A stretch of DNA of 11,934 bases from an uncultured Eubacteriales bacterium (GTDB lineage: Bacteria > Bacillota > Clostridia > Oscillospirales > Oscillospiraceae), in contig CAJKNS010000056.1 in NCBI GenBank assembly GCA_905201305.1, positions 1-11,934 on the forward strand. Reading direction: 5' to 3'. Made by a program: the position numbers and the translations under genes. The notes beneath the pieces are model-generated. The model did not search any database. It was not told the DNA's origin and saw only the letters and a program-made list of their open reading frames with translations. Shown here in pieces: positions 1 to 5,645 of the stretch (the first letter of the stretch is position 1; each line of letters begins with the position of its first letter).

Positions 1-36
1 CGGAGCCAAGCCGCAGCGACCTCTTTTCAAATTCAA

Positions 37-945
37 TTATGCCATATTCTCCTGGAAAAAGTCCAGCATATCGTTCAGCGCCTTCATCTCCTGCCAGCCA
101 AAGAAGCCGTGATAGCCGCCGGGCACCACCTGAAGCGTGCAGTTCGGGAACAGCTCCGCAGCCTCATAGCTGTAGCTGATGGGGGCAATAAAGTCTGCGT
201 CTCCATGGAGAATCATCACAGGACCGGAATAAGCCCGGCAGGCGCTCTGGTAATCCAGCGTCTTTGCCTCCTGGAGAAATTCTCGACCATAGGTATAACC
301 GGCTGCCTCCAGCGTTTCCGGCGGGTCAAAGGGGTTAAAGAACGAACCCAGCAGGAAGCCATGGCGTGTTGCATCGGCAACGCCAAACCCGGGATACCAC
401 AGGCACATCGCCCGAATCTCACTTCCCCGCCCTTGGGCTGCCAGCACCGCATCCACTGCGCCCATGCTTTTTCCTACCATAAAAATGTTATCCGGATCCG
501 TGAAGCTGAGCCCCTCTACGTAATCCAGCATGGCAATGGTATCCCGCACCTCAGAGGAAATGGTCATATCCTCCGACGCGCCGTCGCTGGTCCCGTTTCC
601 GTCGAAGTCAAAGCGTACGCTGGCAATGCCGTTATCCGCCAAAGCCCATGCAATATCATCGCACCAGCTGCGATCCGTGTTGAGCCCATGGAGGAGAATT
701 GCCACCGGAATCTGGTCGTCATGCTCCTTGGGCACCGTCAGGGTACCGCGCAGGGTATTGTCGCCGGACTGGCAGGTAACCTCCTGCTGCTCCCACTGAG
801 GGGCGCTTGGGAGCTCACGCGGAGGCTTAAACTCCCGATAGGTCTCATTGTCTGCCGCAAGGGCTGACCCGCAAAAGGGTCCAGCCATGAATACCGCCGC
901 CGCCATTACCATGGCAGCCAGCCGAATCAGTCTTTTTTTCTTCAT
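37..945 (-). CDS. Secreted alpha/beta hydrolase, esterase-like (cinnamoyl/feruloyl esterase type)
   Basis: This is probably an exported serine esterase; the substrate cannot be read from the sequence. From the chosen start the protein has 302 residues. Residues 1-30 form a signal peptide: a Lys/Arg-rich start, a hydrophobic core, and an ALA cleavage site before AADNE. The rest is an alpha/beta hydrolase. It has an oxyanion-type HGL at about residues 86-88, an RFDFDGNG segment near 111-118, and the nucleophile elbow GKSMG with Ser160. The likely acid is Asp251 in HGDADFIAP, and the likely His279 lies in GGYHGF. The frame stays open 29 codons upstream to 1032, but that extension is Arg-rich and would bury the signal peptide, so I start at MKKKRLIRL with a weak purine-rich RBS (GAGAG/GCGGA). 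The DFDGNGTSDG and GKSMGA segments resemble bacterial cinnamoyl esterases and S9-like hydrolases. The gene appears monocistronic, and I see no terminator in the 36 bases to the window edge. The fold is certain; the substrate is not. Confidence 0.88.
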   Translation of the reverse strand: MKKKRLIRLAAMVMAAAVFMAGPFCGSALAADNETYREFKPPRELPSAPQWEQQEVTCQSGDNTLRGTLTVPKEHDDQIPVAILLHGLNTDRSWCDDIAWALADNGIASVRFDFDGNGTSDGASEDMTISSEVRDTIAMLDYVEGLSFTDPDNIFMVGKSMGAVDAVLAAQGRGSEIRAMCLWYPGFGVADATRHGFLLGSFFNPFDPPETLEAAGYTYGREFLQEAKTLDYQSACRAYSGPVMILHGDADFIAPISYSYEAAELFPNCTLQVVPGGYHGFFGWQEMKALNDMLDFFQENMA

Positions 946-1157
946 AAAAATCCGCTCTCTCACTTTTACGGCAACACCACGCAAATGCGTCTGCCGGACT
1001 CTGCGGTATTGCCTTCTATTTTTACTATCCACAGTTTATCGTAGGAATATGGATTTTTTCATAGGATTCTCTGAATAATTTATAACATTCCTGTGAAGTT
1101 CTTATGGAGATATGAAATATTTTCTGTTTTCAGATTTGTCACACAATTCTCCGGAAT

Positions 1158-1195
1158 CTATGCTATACTGTAGATAGAAAATGAAGAAAAGAAGG
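1158..1195 (+). promoter_or_regulatory. Extended -10 promoter and RBS of the FTR-thioredoxin unit
   Basis: TGCTATACT at 1161-1169 is an extended -10 (TGnTATACT). A TTGTCA lies at 1136-1141, but its 22-base spacing is too long for a normal -35. AGAAGG at 1190-1195 is the ribosome binding site, 6 bases before the ATG at 1202. The promoter is inferred from motifs only. Confidence 0.5.
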
Positions 1196-1201
1196 TCTGT
1201 G

Positions 1202-1405
1202 ATGATGGCTGTTCGACTCAACGCCGATCCGGAAATGGTAAAAACCGTTCGCGAGGGGCTGAAGCGTACCGGGGGCTACTGTCCCTGCCGGCTCCAGCAT
1301 ACCGAGGAAAACCGCTGTATCTGTCAGGAATTCCGGCAGCAGATTGCCGATCCGGACTTTGAAGGCTACTGTCACTGCATGCTGTACTACAAAACAAAAG
1401 ACTAA
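1202..1405 (+). CDS. Ferredoxin-thioredoxin reductase catalytic chain family protein
   Basis: The protein is small (67 residues) and has the three-pair cysteine signature of the FTR catalytic (beta) chain: CPC at 27-29, CIC at 39-41 and CHC at 57-59, followed by MLYYK. In this family four of the six cysteines hold a 4Fe-4S cluster and two form the redox disulfide that passes ferredoxin electrons to thioredoxin. The spacing differs from the plant enzyme: the first loop is short (9 residues between CPC and CIC) and the second is long (15 residues), as I recall for bacterial and archaeal short forms. The frame opens at 1181, but AGAAGG at 1190-1195 favours ATG 1202; ATG 1205 is also possible. 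The thioredoxin gene starts 14 bases downstream, so the two are almost certainly co-transcribed and partners. No FTR variable (alpha) subunit is present in the window. The family call is strong; actual electron donor and acceptor are inferred. Confidence 0.9.
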   Translation: MMAVRLNADPEMVKTVREGLKRTGGYCPCRLQHTEENRCICQEFRQQIADPDFEGYCHCMLYYKTKD

Positions 1406-1419
1406 AAGGAGGCATTTTT

Positions 1420-1725
1420 ATGTCTGTTATCACCATTACCAAAGAAAATTTCGATCAGCAGGTGCTGCAAAGCACCAAGCCTGTACTGCTGGATTTTTGG
1501 GCGTCCTGGTGCGGTCCCTGCCGCATGCTTTCCCCTGTGGTAGACGAAATTGCCCAGGAGAACGACACCATTGCCGTGGGCAAGGTCAATGTGGACGAGC
1601 AGCCTGAGCTGGCTTCTCAGTTCGGTGTCATGAGCATTCCCACGCTGATGGTATTTAAGGACGGGAAAGCCGTGAATACCTCCGTGGGTGTAGTCCCCAA
1701 GGCAAAGATTCTCGCTATGTTGTAA
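1420..1725 (+). CDS. trxA: Thioredoxin
   Basis: This is a 101-residue single-domain thioredoxin, a cytoplasmic protein-disulfide reductant. The active site WCGPC is at 30-34 (Cys31 and Cys34), and the cis-proline loop SIPT has Pro74. The buried Asp of the DFWA segment and the VNVDEQP stretch are also present. It is slightly shorter than the roughly 105-109 residues usual for the family, and the C-terminal helix ends early (PKAKILAML). A strong AAAGGAGG lies just before the ATG. The gene directly follows the FTR-type gene in the same direction, which suggests that it is reduced by ferredoxin through that protein, not by an NADPH-dependent TrxB. That pairing is inferred from position. Confidence 0.95.
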   Translation: MSVITITKENFDQQVLQSTKPVLLDFWASWCGPCRMLSPVVDEIAQENDTIAVGKVNVDEQPELASQFGVMSIPTLMVFKDGKAVNTSVGVVPKAKILAML

Positions 1726-1737
1726 TCGTGCAAACAA

Positions 1738-1775
1738 AAATCCGGCAGATCAGCTTTCACTGGTCTGCCGGATTT
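1738..1775. terminator. Shared hairpin terminator between trxA and the ECF S-component gene
   Basis: A 16-bp inverted repeat (1738-1753 and 1760-1775, one G-T pair) has a 6-base loop. On the minus strand it is followed by TTTTTGTTTG, so it is a good intrinsic terminator for the minus-strand ECF gene ending at 1778. On the plus strand the T run lies inside the stem, so termination of trxA is plausible but weaker. Confidence 0.85.
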
Positions 1776-1777
1776 CA

Positions 1778-2293
1778 CTATTTGGCTTGAAGTGGGAAGT
1801 ACCGATTCTTGATTTTTTCCAGCCCTATGCTCAGCGGCCGCACCAGCACCAGGGCAATGACAAAATTCCCTGCGCAGTGCACCACATCCCACGGAATCCC
1901 GGAAATCCACCAGCTCAGACCAAATGCCCAACCACCGGTGATGAGATAGACCGGCGTACAAAGCAGTCCAAAGCTCAGCCCATAGGCGCCGGACAAAATT
2001 GCCCAGCCCCAGGGGGATTTCATCTGTCGGAATATACTCGCCAGGAAAAACAGCACCAACCAGACATAGAGATAGTTGAGATTCCAGAGCCCCAATCCCC
2101 AGAACAGGATCTCCAGCATCACATACACATAGATCGGGTACAGCGCCTTTTTTCCATAGACCACGGTATAAACAATCACCAGCATAGACACCGGCTCAAT
2201 ATTCGGCAGCGCTGCCAGCGCCATTTTTGCAGCAAACATCAATGCGCCCAGCAGCGCCAGAACGATCAGCTCTAACAGCCGACTGTGCTTCAT
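1778..2293 (-). CDS. ECF transporter S component, B12-riboswitch controlled (probable corrinoid uptake)
   Basis: This 171-residue hydrophobic protein has about five to six membrane segments (roughly 5-28, 34-46, 50-67, 72-88, 96-121 and 132-154). The short N-terminus, the Ala-rich first helix and the small size fit the substrate-binding S component of an energy-coupling factor importer. Such subunits need a shared ATPase/EcfT module, which is not in this window. The gene starts 6 bases after the DUF4430 stop and has no clear Shine-Dalgarno of its own, so translation is probably coupled. Both genes lie behind a cobalamin riboswitch, so the cargo is likely cobalamin or a corrinoid precursor. 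That substrate is inferred from regulation, not from residues. It is not recognisably BtuM or CbrT from motifs alone. Confidence 0.82.
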   Translation of the reverse strand: MKHSRLLELIVLALLGALMFAAKMALAALPNIEPVSMLVIVYTVVYGKKALYPIYVYVMLEILFWGLGLWNLNYLYVWLVLFFLASIFRQMKSPWGWAILSGAYGLSFGLLCTPVYLITGGWAFGLSWWISGIPWDVVHCAGNFVIALVLVRPLSIGLEKIKNRYFPLQAK

Positions 2294-2299
2294 CGAAGA

Positions 2300-2695
2300 T
2301 TAGTAGCCGGTGGTCAGGGTCAGCTCATAGGTTTCGCCGTCGGCAACAGGCGTCTCGCTGGCGCCGGTCATCAGCATCTCGCCGCCCTTGGTAATGCACC
2401 ACCACTGCTGCTCGCCGTCATCTGCGGTTTCGCCGTCTACGGTGGTGATAAACAGACCGTACTCGCTGTCAGAGCCGGATGCAATCTCGTTCTCCGTCAG
2501 CGCTTCCGCCAGATATTCGGCGTCGGTATGAATATCAAAGTCCTTCTCGCTGCCGTCTCCATGGACGACTACGATGGTCAGCTCTTTGGCTCCCTGGGTG
2601 GTCTCCGGGCGGGTTGCAAAGTAGACGCCCAGCAGCACGGCGATAACTACCACCAGCGCCACAACGCCCAGGATAATCTTTGTCTTTTTCTTCAT
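2300..2695 (-). CDS. DUF4430 domain protein, membrane tethered (possible cobalamin-binding surface protein)
   Basis: The protein has 131 residues. A short Lys-rich start and one hydrophobic segment (about 7-27) would hold it in the membrane with the rest outside. It lacks a lipobox cysteine, so this is an anchor or uncleaved signal, not a lipoprotein. Residues about 38-131 match the DUF4430 pattern: a beta strand (ELTIVVVHGDG), a YLAEALTENE helix, then VDGE, QWWCITKGG and a final DGETYELTLT strand. DUF4430 is related to the transcobalamin C-terminal domain. Its location between a cobalamin riboswitch and an ECF S gene supports a role in capturing corrinoid for the transporter; this is inference. 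An in-frame ATG at 2716 has an equally good RBS and would add seven residues (MNRRTTQ). I prefer 2695 because it gives a normal Lys-rich anchor start. Confidence 0.82.
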   Translation of the reverse strand: MKKKTKIILGVVALVVVIAVLLGVYFATRPETTQGAKELTIVVVHGDGSEKDFDIHTDAEYLAEALTENEIASGSDSEYGLFITTVDGETADDGEQQWWCITKGGEMLMTGASETPVADGETYELTLTTGY

Positions 2696-2704
2696 TTGTG
2701 TTGT

Positions 2705-2731
2705 CCTCCTATTCATCGTAGGTTTCCTCCT
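2705..2731 (-). promoter_or_regulatory. Two tandem Shine-Dalgarno sites for the DUF4430 gene
   Basis: AGGAGG occurs at 2731-2726, nine bases before ATG 2716, and again at 2710-2705, nine bases before ATG 2695. Both starts are in the same frame. The upstream AGGAGG directly abuts the GCCATACC/GGTATGGC hairpin. Confidence 0.75.
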
Positions 2732-2754
2732 GCCATACCTCTGGGGGGTATGGC
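2732..2754 (-). promoter_or_regulatory. Hairpin between riboswitch and RBS (possible expression platform)
   Basis: A perfect 8-bp stem (2732-2739 with 2747-2754) has a 7-base loop, CCCCAGA on the minus strand. It sits just after the cobalamin aptamer and touches the first AGGAGG. It has no T run, so control of translation is more likely than termination. The loop's CCCCAG could pair with UUGGGG at 2845-2840 or with CUGGG copies near 2805-2822 inside the aptamer, in the way kissing loops work in B12 riboswitches. This pairing is inferred. Confidence 0.5.
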
Positions 2755-2756
2755 TT

Positions 2757-2916
2757 TGAACGCCAGGCAGGTCTTTCGGCTCAGGTTCATGGAATATGCA
2801 GCCTTCCCAGTTTCCCAGTGACATCCATTTGCATATTCTCCCCAACACGGCAGCGGGACTGCGCGGGATTCTCACCCGACTTCACTATTCTCCCCCGCAG
2901 GGGCACCTTTTGTTCA
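2757..2916 (-). ncRNA. Cobalamin (B12) riboswitch aptamer
   Basis: Read on the minus strand, the conserved elements come in the right order. There is a P1 arm TGAAC (2916-2912), GGTGCCCC, then GGGTGAGAATCCCGC and CAGTCCCGC, then ACTGGGAAACTGGGAAG. The B12 box follows: GAGCCGAAAGACCTGCC at 2782-2766. The closing P1 arm is GTTCA (2761-2757). These are the hallmarks of the cobalamin riboswitch family. It lies between a good promoter and the DUF4430/ECF genes, so it should shut off uptake when cobalamin is plentiful. The exact ligand (adenosyl, methyl or hydroxo form) cannot be told from the sequence. Confidence 0.95.
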
Positions 2917-2956
2917 GCTTGCGCATCACTGTCAATGGGTTTTCTGCGCGGCTTTC

Positions 2957-2985
2957 ATTATAATATAGAACCCATCTGTGGGCAA
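2957..2985 (-). promoter_or_regulatory. Promoter of the B12 riboswitch / DUF4430 / ECF unit
   Basis: On the minus strand, TTGCCC (2985-2980) and a perfect TATAAT (2962-2957) are separated by 17 bases. Transcription would begin near 2950, about 35 bases before the aptamer. The -35 lies only six bases past the T run of the RpiR gene terminator. Confidence 0.75.
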
Positions 2986-2990
2986 GGGTG

Positions 2991-3039
2991 AAAACAAAAA
3001 CATCCCTTCTGCACAGACGAGTTCTGCGCAAAAGGGATG
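2991..3039 (-). terminator. Intrinsic terminator of the RpiR-family gene
   Basis: A 17-bp hairpin with two mismatches (arms 3001-3017 and 3023-3039, 5-base loop) is followed on the minus strand by TTTTTGTTTT. It lies about 30 bases after the stop codon of the RpiR-family gene. Confidence 0.9.
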
Positions 3040-3068
3040 TATTCCGGCATATTTCACGAGGACAGCGT

Positions 3069-3926
3069 TTAGTAGACCCCCAGTTTCCCAATGTAGCGGT
3101 CAATCATACGGAGCTTTTCGGCATTGGCGCCGCCCATCCGGCGGCTGAGTCCGGCAGACAGGATCTCCATGACCAGCTGAACCCCCACATAGGAGTTAAA
3201 GAACGTATTGGTGTCCACATCCACGGTAAATAGCACCTTGGCATACTGGGCAAGGGGCGCGCTGGGACGGTCTGTAAACACGATGATTCCCGCACCCGCA
3301 TCCTCTGCCAGCTGCATTGCCTGGCGGTCCATCTCCGAATACCGGGGGAAGCTGAACAAAATCACGCAGTCCTCCTTGCCGATATCACACATATGGTCGA
3401 TGACATTGACGGAGCTCTCCCAGGTGGGAATCACGTCGGTCACCTGATGCCGCAGCAGCAGGTTAAAATAGGACGCCACACCGGTATTGGCGCGGGACGC
3501 CACAATATACTTCCGCCGTGAGCCAAGCAGCAGGTCAATAGCAGCGTCAAAGGTTTCCTTGGGATTATTCTTCACCACCGAGGTGATGTTGGTTTCGGTG
3601 TTCATCAGGAATTCCTGAATGTAATTCTCATCGTTATGCGCCATGCTGGCCTGGAGCCGCTCATAGGGCACCGCCACCGCCGAGGAAATTCTGCCCAACC
3701 GCTCGGTATGGGACTTTCGCAGGCTTTTCTGAAAATCCATATAGCCGGAATAGCCCAACGCCCGGGCAAACCGGATCACGCTGGCCTCACTGACCTCCAG
3801 CTCCGTTGCAATTTCCGTGGACGTCATAAAGCAGGCGTCGGTTTCATGGTCCAGCACATATTCTCCAATGATTCGGCTGGTTTTGGTAAGCTTTGCGTGC
3901 TTCATCGCCTCTCTGAGCTGTTCCAT
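3069..3926 (-). CDS. MurR/RpiR family transcriptional regulator (HTH + SIS domain)
   Basis: This is a 285-residue cytoplasmic DNA-binding regulator. The N-terminal HTH_6-type domain occupies about 1-75, with the helix-turn-helix at about 35-58 (STEIATELEVSEASVIRFAR) followed by LGYSGYMDFQKSL. A SIS domain (about 120-255), the fold that usually binds sugar phosphates, follows. Glycine/serine-rich parts such as ASRANTGVAS and ILFSFPRYSE mark it. The frame opens at 3944, giving six more residues. The inferred promoter (-10 at 3963-3958) would start RNA near 3951, leaving almost no leader for ATG 3944. ATG 3926 has GGAGG upstream, although its 11-base spacing is long; either start is possible. 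The gene is divergent from the MaoC-like gene, so autoregulation and control of that neighbour are plausible. The effector is unknown; no sugar-catabolism gene is next to it. Confidence 0.9.
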   Translation of the reverse strand: MEQLREAMKHAKLTKTSRIIGEYVLDHETDACFMTSTEIATELEVSEASVIRFARALGYSGYMDFQKSLRKSHTERLGRISSAVAVPYERLQASMAHNDENYIQEFLMNTETNITSVVKNNPKETFDAAIDLLLGSRRKYIVASRANTGVASYFNLLLRHQVTDVIPTWESSVNVIDHMCDIGKEDCVILFSFPRYSEMDRQAMQLAEDAGAGIIVFTDRPSAPLAQYAKVLFTVDVDTNTFFNSYVGVQLVMEILSAGLSRRMGGANAEKLRMIDRYIGKLGVY

Positions 3927-3957
3927 CCCTGCATTTCCCTCCATTCAGCTTTTCTCC

Positions 3958-3986
3958 ATTAAACCATATTCCGGGCAAAATTGCAA
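3958..3986 (-). promoter_or_regulatory. Promoter of the RpiR-family gene
   Basis: On the minus strand, TTGCAA (3986-3981) and TTTAAT (3963-3958) have a 17-base spacer. The TTGCAA -35 is itself a palindrome and resembles the TTGCAT and TTGCGCAA motifs on the other side of this divergent region. Confidence 0.6.
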
Positions 3987-4035
3987 TGCTTCTGCGTTTT
4001 CCCGGTGACATTTCCGTATTTGGAACTGTGCTCTT

Positions 4036-4074
4036 TTGCGCAATGGTGTTGCATTTCCTGAAAATCCGTTGCAT
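4036..4074. promoter_or_regulatory. TTGC-type repeated motifs, possible regulator operator
   Basis: The divergent region contains TTGCGCAA (4036-4043, a perfect palindrome) and two copies of GTTGCAT (4048-4054 and 4068-4074), 20 bases apart, close to two helical turns. The second copy overlaps the -35 of the MaoC-like gene. A similar TTGCAA forms the -35 of the RpiR-family gene. This layout suits an operator of the divergent regulator, but that is inference. Confidence 0.35.
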
Positions 4075-4097
4075 CTTTTAGAGAACTGTTGTATAAT
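4069..4097 (+). promoter_or_regulatory. Promoter of the MaoC-like gene
   Basis: TTGCAT (4069-4074), a 17-base spacer and a perfect TATAAT (4092-4097) form a strong sigma-A type promoter. RNA would begin near 4104. Confidence 0.8.
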
Positions 4098-4102
4098 GGC
4101 TT

Positions 4103-4120
4103 TGTTCCGAATCCGGAACA
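4103..4120. promoter_or_regulatory. Perfect inverted repeat at the transcription start
   Basis: TGTTCCG and CGGAACA (7 bp each, 4-base gap AATC) lie at the predicted start of the transcript. The repeat could be an operator for a dimeric repressor, or a hairpin at the very 5' end of the RNA that protects it. There is no T run, so it is not a terminator. Confidence 0.5.
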
Positions 4121-4146
4121 TCTTTTAGGAAAGGATTGAAATGTGA

Positions 4147-5523
4147 ATGGGAACTGGTAAGTTTATCACCGTATATCCCGGCGTATGGACTGAGCGTGAA
4201 AAGCCCTATGCCGAGGAGTATTATGCTAAAATCAAAGAGCTGGAGGATCGCGGTCCGATTGACGTTCAGGCGCTGATCTCCGGTAAGATTGAAAAGGGCA
4301 CCCAGGGCTTCTCCAATGTGTTGGAAGTCAAGGAAGACATGATGCTCTACAACGCAAAGAAGTATGACCCCGACAACAAGCTCTACACCGACGATGAGTA
4401 TGCCCGCTCTCTGGGCTTTGCCGGCAAAATCGCTATGCCTGCATTCAGCGCCCATGACGACAGCTTTCTCACCGCCTTTAACGGCAAAGCCCGCGATTTC
4501 CTGGCTGTCACCGGTCTGCACCATGAGATCGACCAGCTGGCTCCTGTCTATGCAGGCGACACCCTGTATCTCGTAAAGGATAAGCTGGAGCTCATTGACC
4601 TGACCCCCAAGGAGGGCAGCATTTACCGGAACCTGGTGCTCAAGTGCACCGGCTCTGTTTACAACCAGAAGGGTGAGAAGGTTCTTGGCGTGATGTTCTC
4701 CGCTCGTGAGAATCTCAAGAGCTATGAGGACCCCGCTGATATGACCCCCGGCACCCGCGCCTGGGAGAGCCCCGACTGGTGGACCCGTCCCATTCACTGC
4801 TACACCGACGAGGATTGGCAGCAGATTTTCGACACCTGGGCAAAGGAAGACTACCGCGGCGACAAGCCCCTGTACTGGGAGGACGTCAACATCGGCGATA
4901 TGCCCAACGTCACCATCGATGGTCCCATCCACGCCTCCTGCAACCCCACGCCCCCCTATGGCATGGCAGTGGGCGGCAGCCGCACCATGAAGGAGCTGGC
5001 GGATCCCGCGGTTCGCGCAAAGATGACCCGAGATTCCAAATACGGCGTCTATGTGCCCGCAGATATGAAGGAGTGGGATCCTGAGGTTCCCCCCTATGAC
5101 GATCCTCGTGCAAAGATGGGTCCCCCGCCGGATATGCCCAAGGAGGAAAAGCGCTCCATCTTCATCAACTTCCTGGGCCGTGATTTCGCCATCCATCATA
5201 TCAACAACTGGATGGGCACCCACGGCTGGATTCAGAACATCCGCTGGGGCATTATGACCAACCCCACCGAGCAGGGCTTCTGCTTCCCCAAGAACACCGC
5301 TGTCTGCGAGATGATCGAGAAGATCCCCGCCATGGCTGGCAAGAAGTGCAACACCCACGGACTCCAGTACGACGTCATGAAGATCCATTCCCAGGTCTAT
5401 GACAAGTACGAAAAGGACGGCAAGCACTATGTAGAGCTGGGCTTCTGGATCACCACCATCAACGATGATGAGATCTATGAAGAGGGCGGCGCTACCATCG
5501 TGCTTCCCAGCAAAAATGATTGA
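4147..5523 (+). CDS. MaoC-like double hot-dog domain protein (acyl-dehydratase family, function uncertain)
   Basis: This 458-residue cytoplasmic protein has two hot-dog units. The first (about 45-195) contains DEYARSLGFAGKIAMPAF and a VYAGDTLYLVKDKLELI strand pair. The second (about 240-458) begins YWEDVNIGD, contains HHINNWMGTHGWIQNIRW and ends in a GGATIVLPS strand. MaoC-type R-specific hydratases act on 3-hydroxyacyl-CoA or enoyl-CoA. Here the usual D-x-N-P-x-H is replaced by DPDNKLY (74-80), with Tyr in the place of His, and the following IAHG is IAMP. Hydratase activity is therefore doubtful. Codon use is very strongly biased (GGC, CCC, AAG, ATC), much more than in its neighbours, so the protein is probably abundant. 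It has its own strong promoter and terminator and is divergent from the RpiR-family gene. A stop in frame at 4144 rules out an earlier start. The true substrate is unknown. Confidence 0.75.
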   Translation: MGTGKFITVYPGVWTEREKPYAEEYYAKIKELEDRGPIDVQALISGKIEKGTQGFSNVLEVKEDMMLYNAKKYDPDNKLYTDDEYARSLGFAGKIAMPAFSAHDDSFLTAFNGKARDFLAVTGLHHEIDQLAPVYAGDTLYLVKDKLELIDLTPKEGSIYRNLVLKCTGSVYNQKGEKVLGVMFSARENLKSYEDPADMTPGTRAWESPDWWTRPIHCYTDEDWQQIFDTWAKEDYRGDKPLYWEDVNIGDMPNVTIDGPIHASCNPTPPYGMAVGGSRTMKELADPAVRAKMTRDSKYGVYVPADMKEWDPEVPPYDDPRAKMGPPPDMPKEEKRSIFINFLGRDFAIHHINNWMGTHGWIQNIRWGIMTNPTEQGFCFPKNTAVCEMIEKIPAMAGKKCNTHGLQYDVMKIHSQVYDKYEKDGKHYVELGFWITTINDDEIYEEGGATIVLPSKND

Positions 5524-5535
5524 TTGATCCTTAAG

Positions 5536-5579
5536 AAGGCTGCGCTGTGAGACTTTTTCTCGCAGCGCAGCCTTTTCTT
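5536..5579 (+). terminator. Intrinsic terminator of the MaoC-like gene
   Basis: A 16-bp stem (5536-5551 with 5559-5574, one T-G pair) and a 7-base loop are followed by TTCTTTCATT. It lies 12 bases after the stop codon. Confidence 0.93.
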
Positions 5580-5607
5580 TCATTGCTTTTTTCTTCCGGT
5601 TCTGGTA

Positions 5608-5638
5608 TGATATAATTCGCAATCTAATTATTTAAGGA
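5608..5638 (+). promoter_or_regulatory. Extended -10 promoter and RBS of the MATE gene
   Basis: TGATATAAT (5608-5616) is a perfect extended -10 (TGnTATAAT); no clear -35 is visible at the right distance. AAGGA at 5634-5638 is the ribosome binding site, 7 bases before ATG 5646. Confidence 0.65.
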
Positions 5639-5645
5639 TGAATGA

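Noticed and set aside
109..867. A 252-codon plus-strand frame opposite the secreted hydrolase
   Set aside because: There is no recognisable domain or good RBS, and the minus-strand frame has a signal peptide and complete catalytic motifs.
1136..1169. TTGTCA (1136-1141) as -35 for the FTR gene promoter
   Set aside because: The 22-base spacing to TATACT is too long; the extended -10 alone is a better explanation.
4078..5622. A 514-codon open frame on the minus strand covering the whole MaoC-like gene
   Set aside because: It is a shadow. The sense gene has strong GC-ending codon bias, which removes stops from the antisense frame; the antisense translation has low-complexity Gly/Val/His composition and no family signature, and runs through the sense promoter and terminator.
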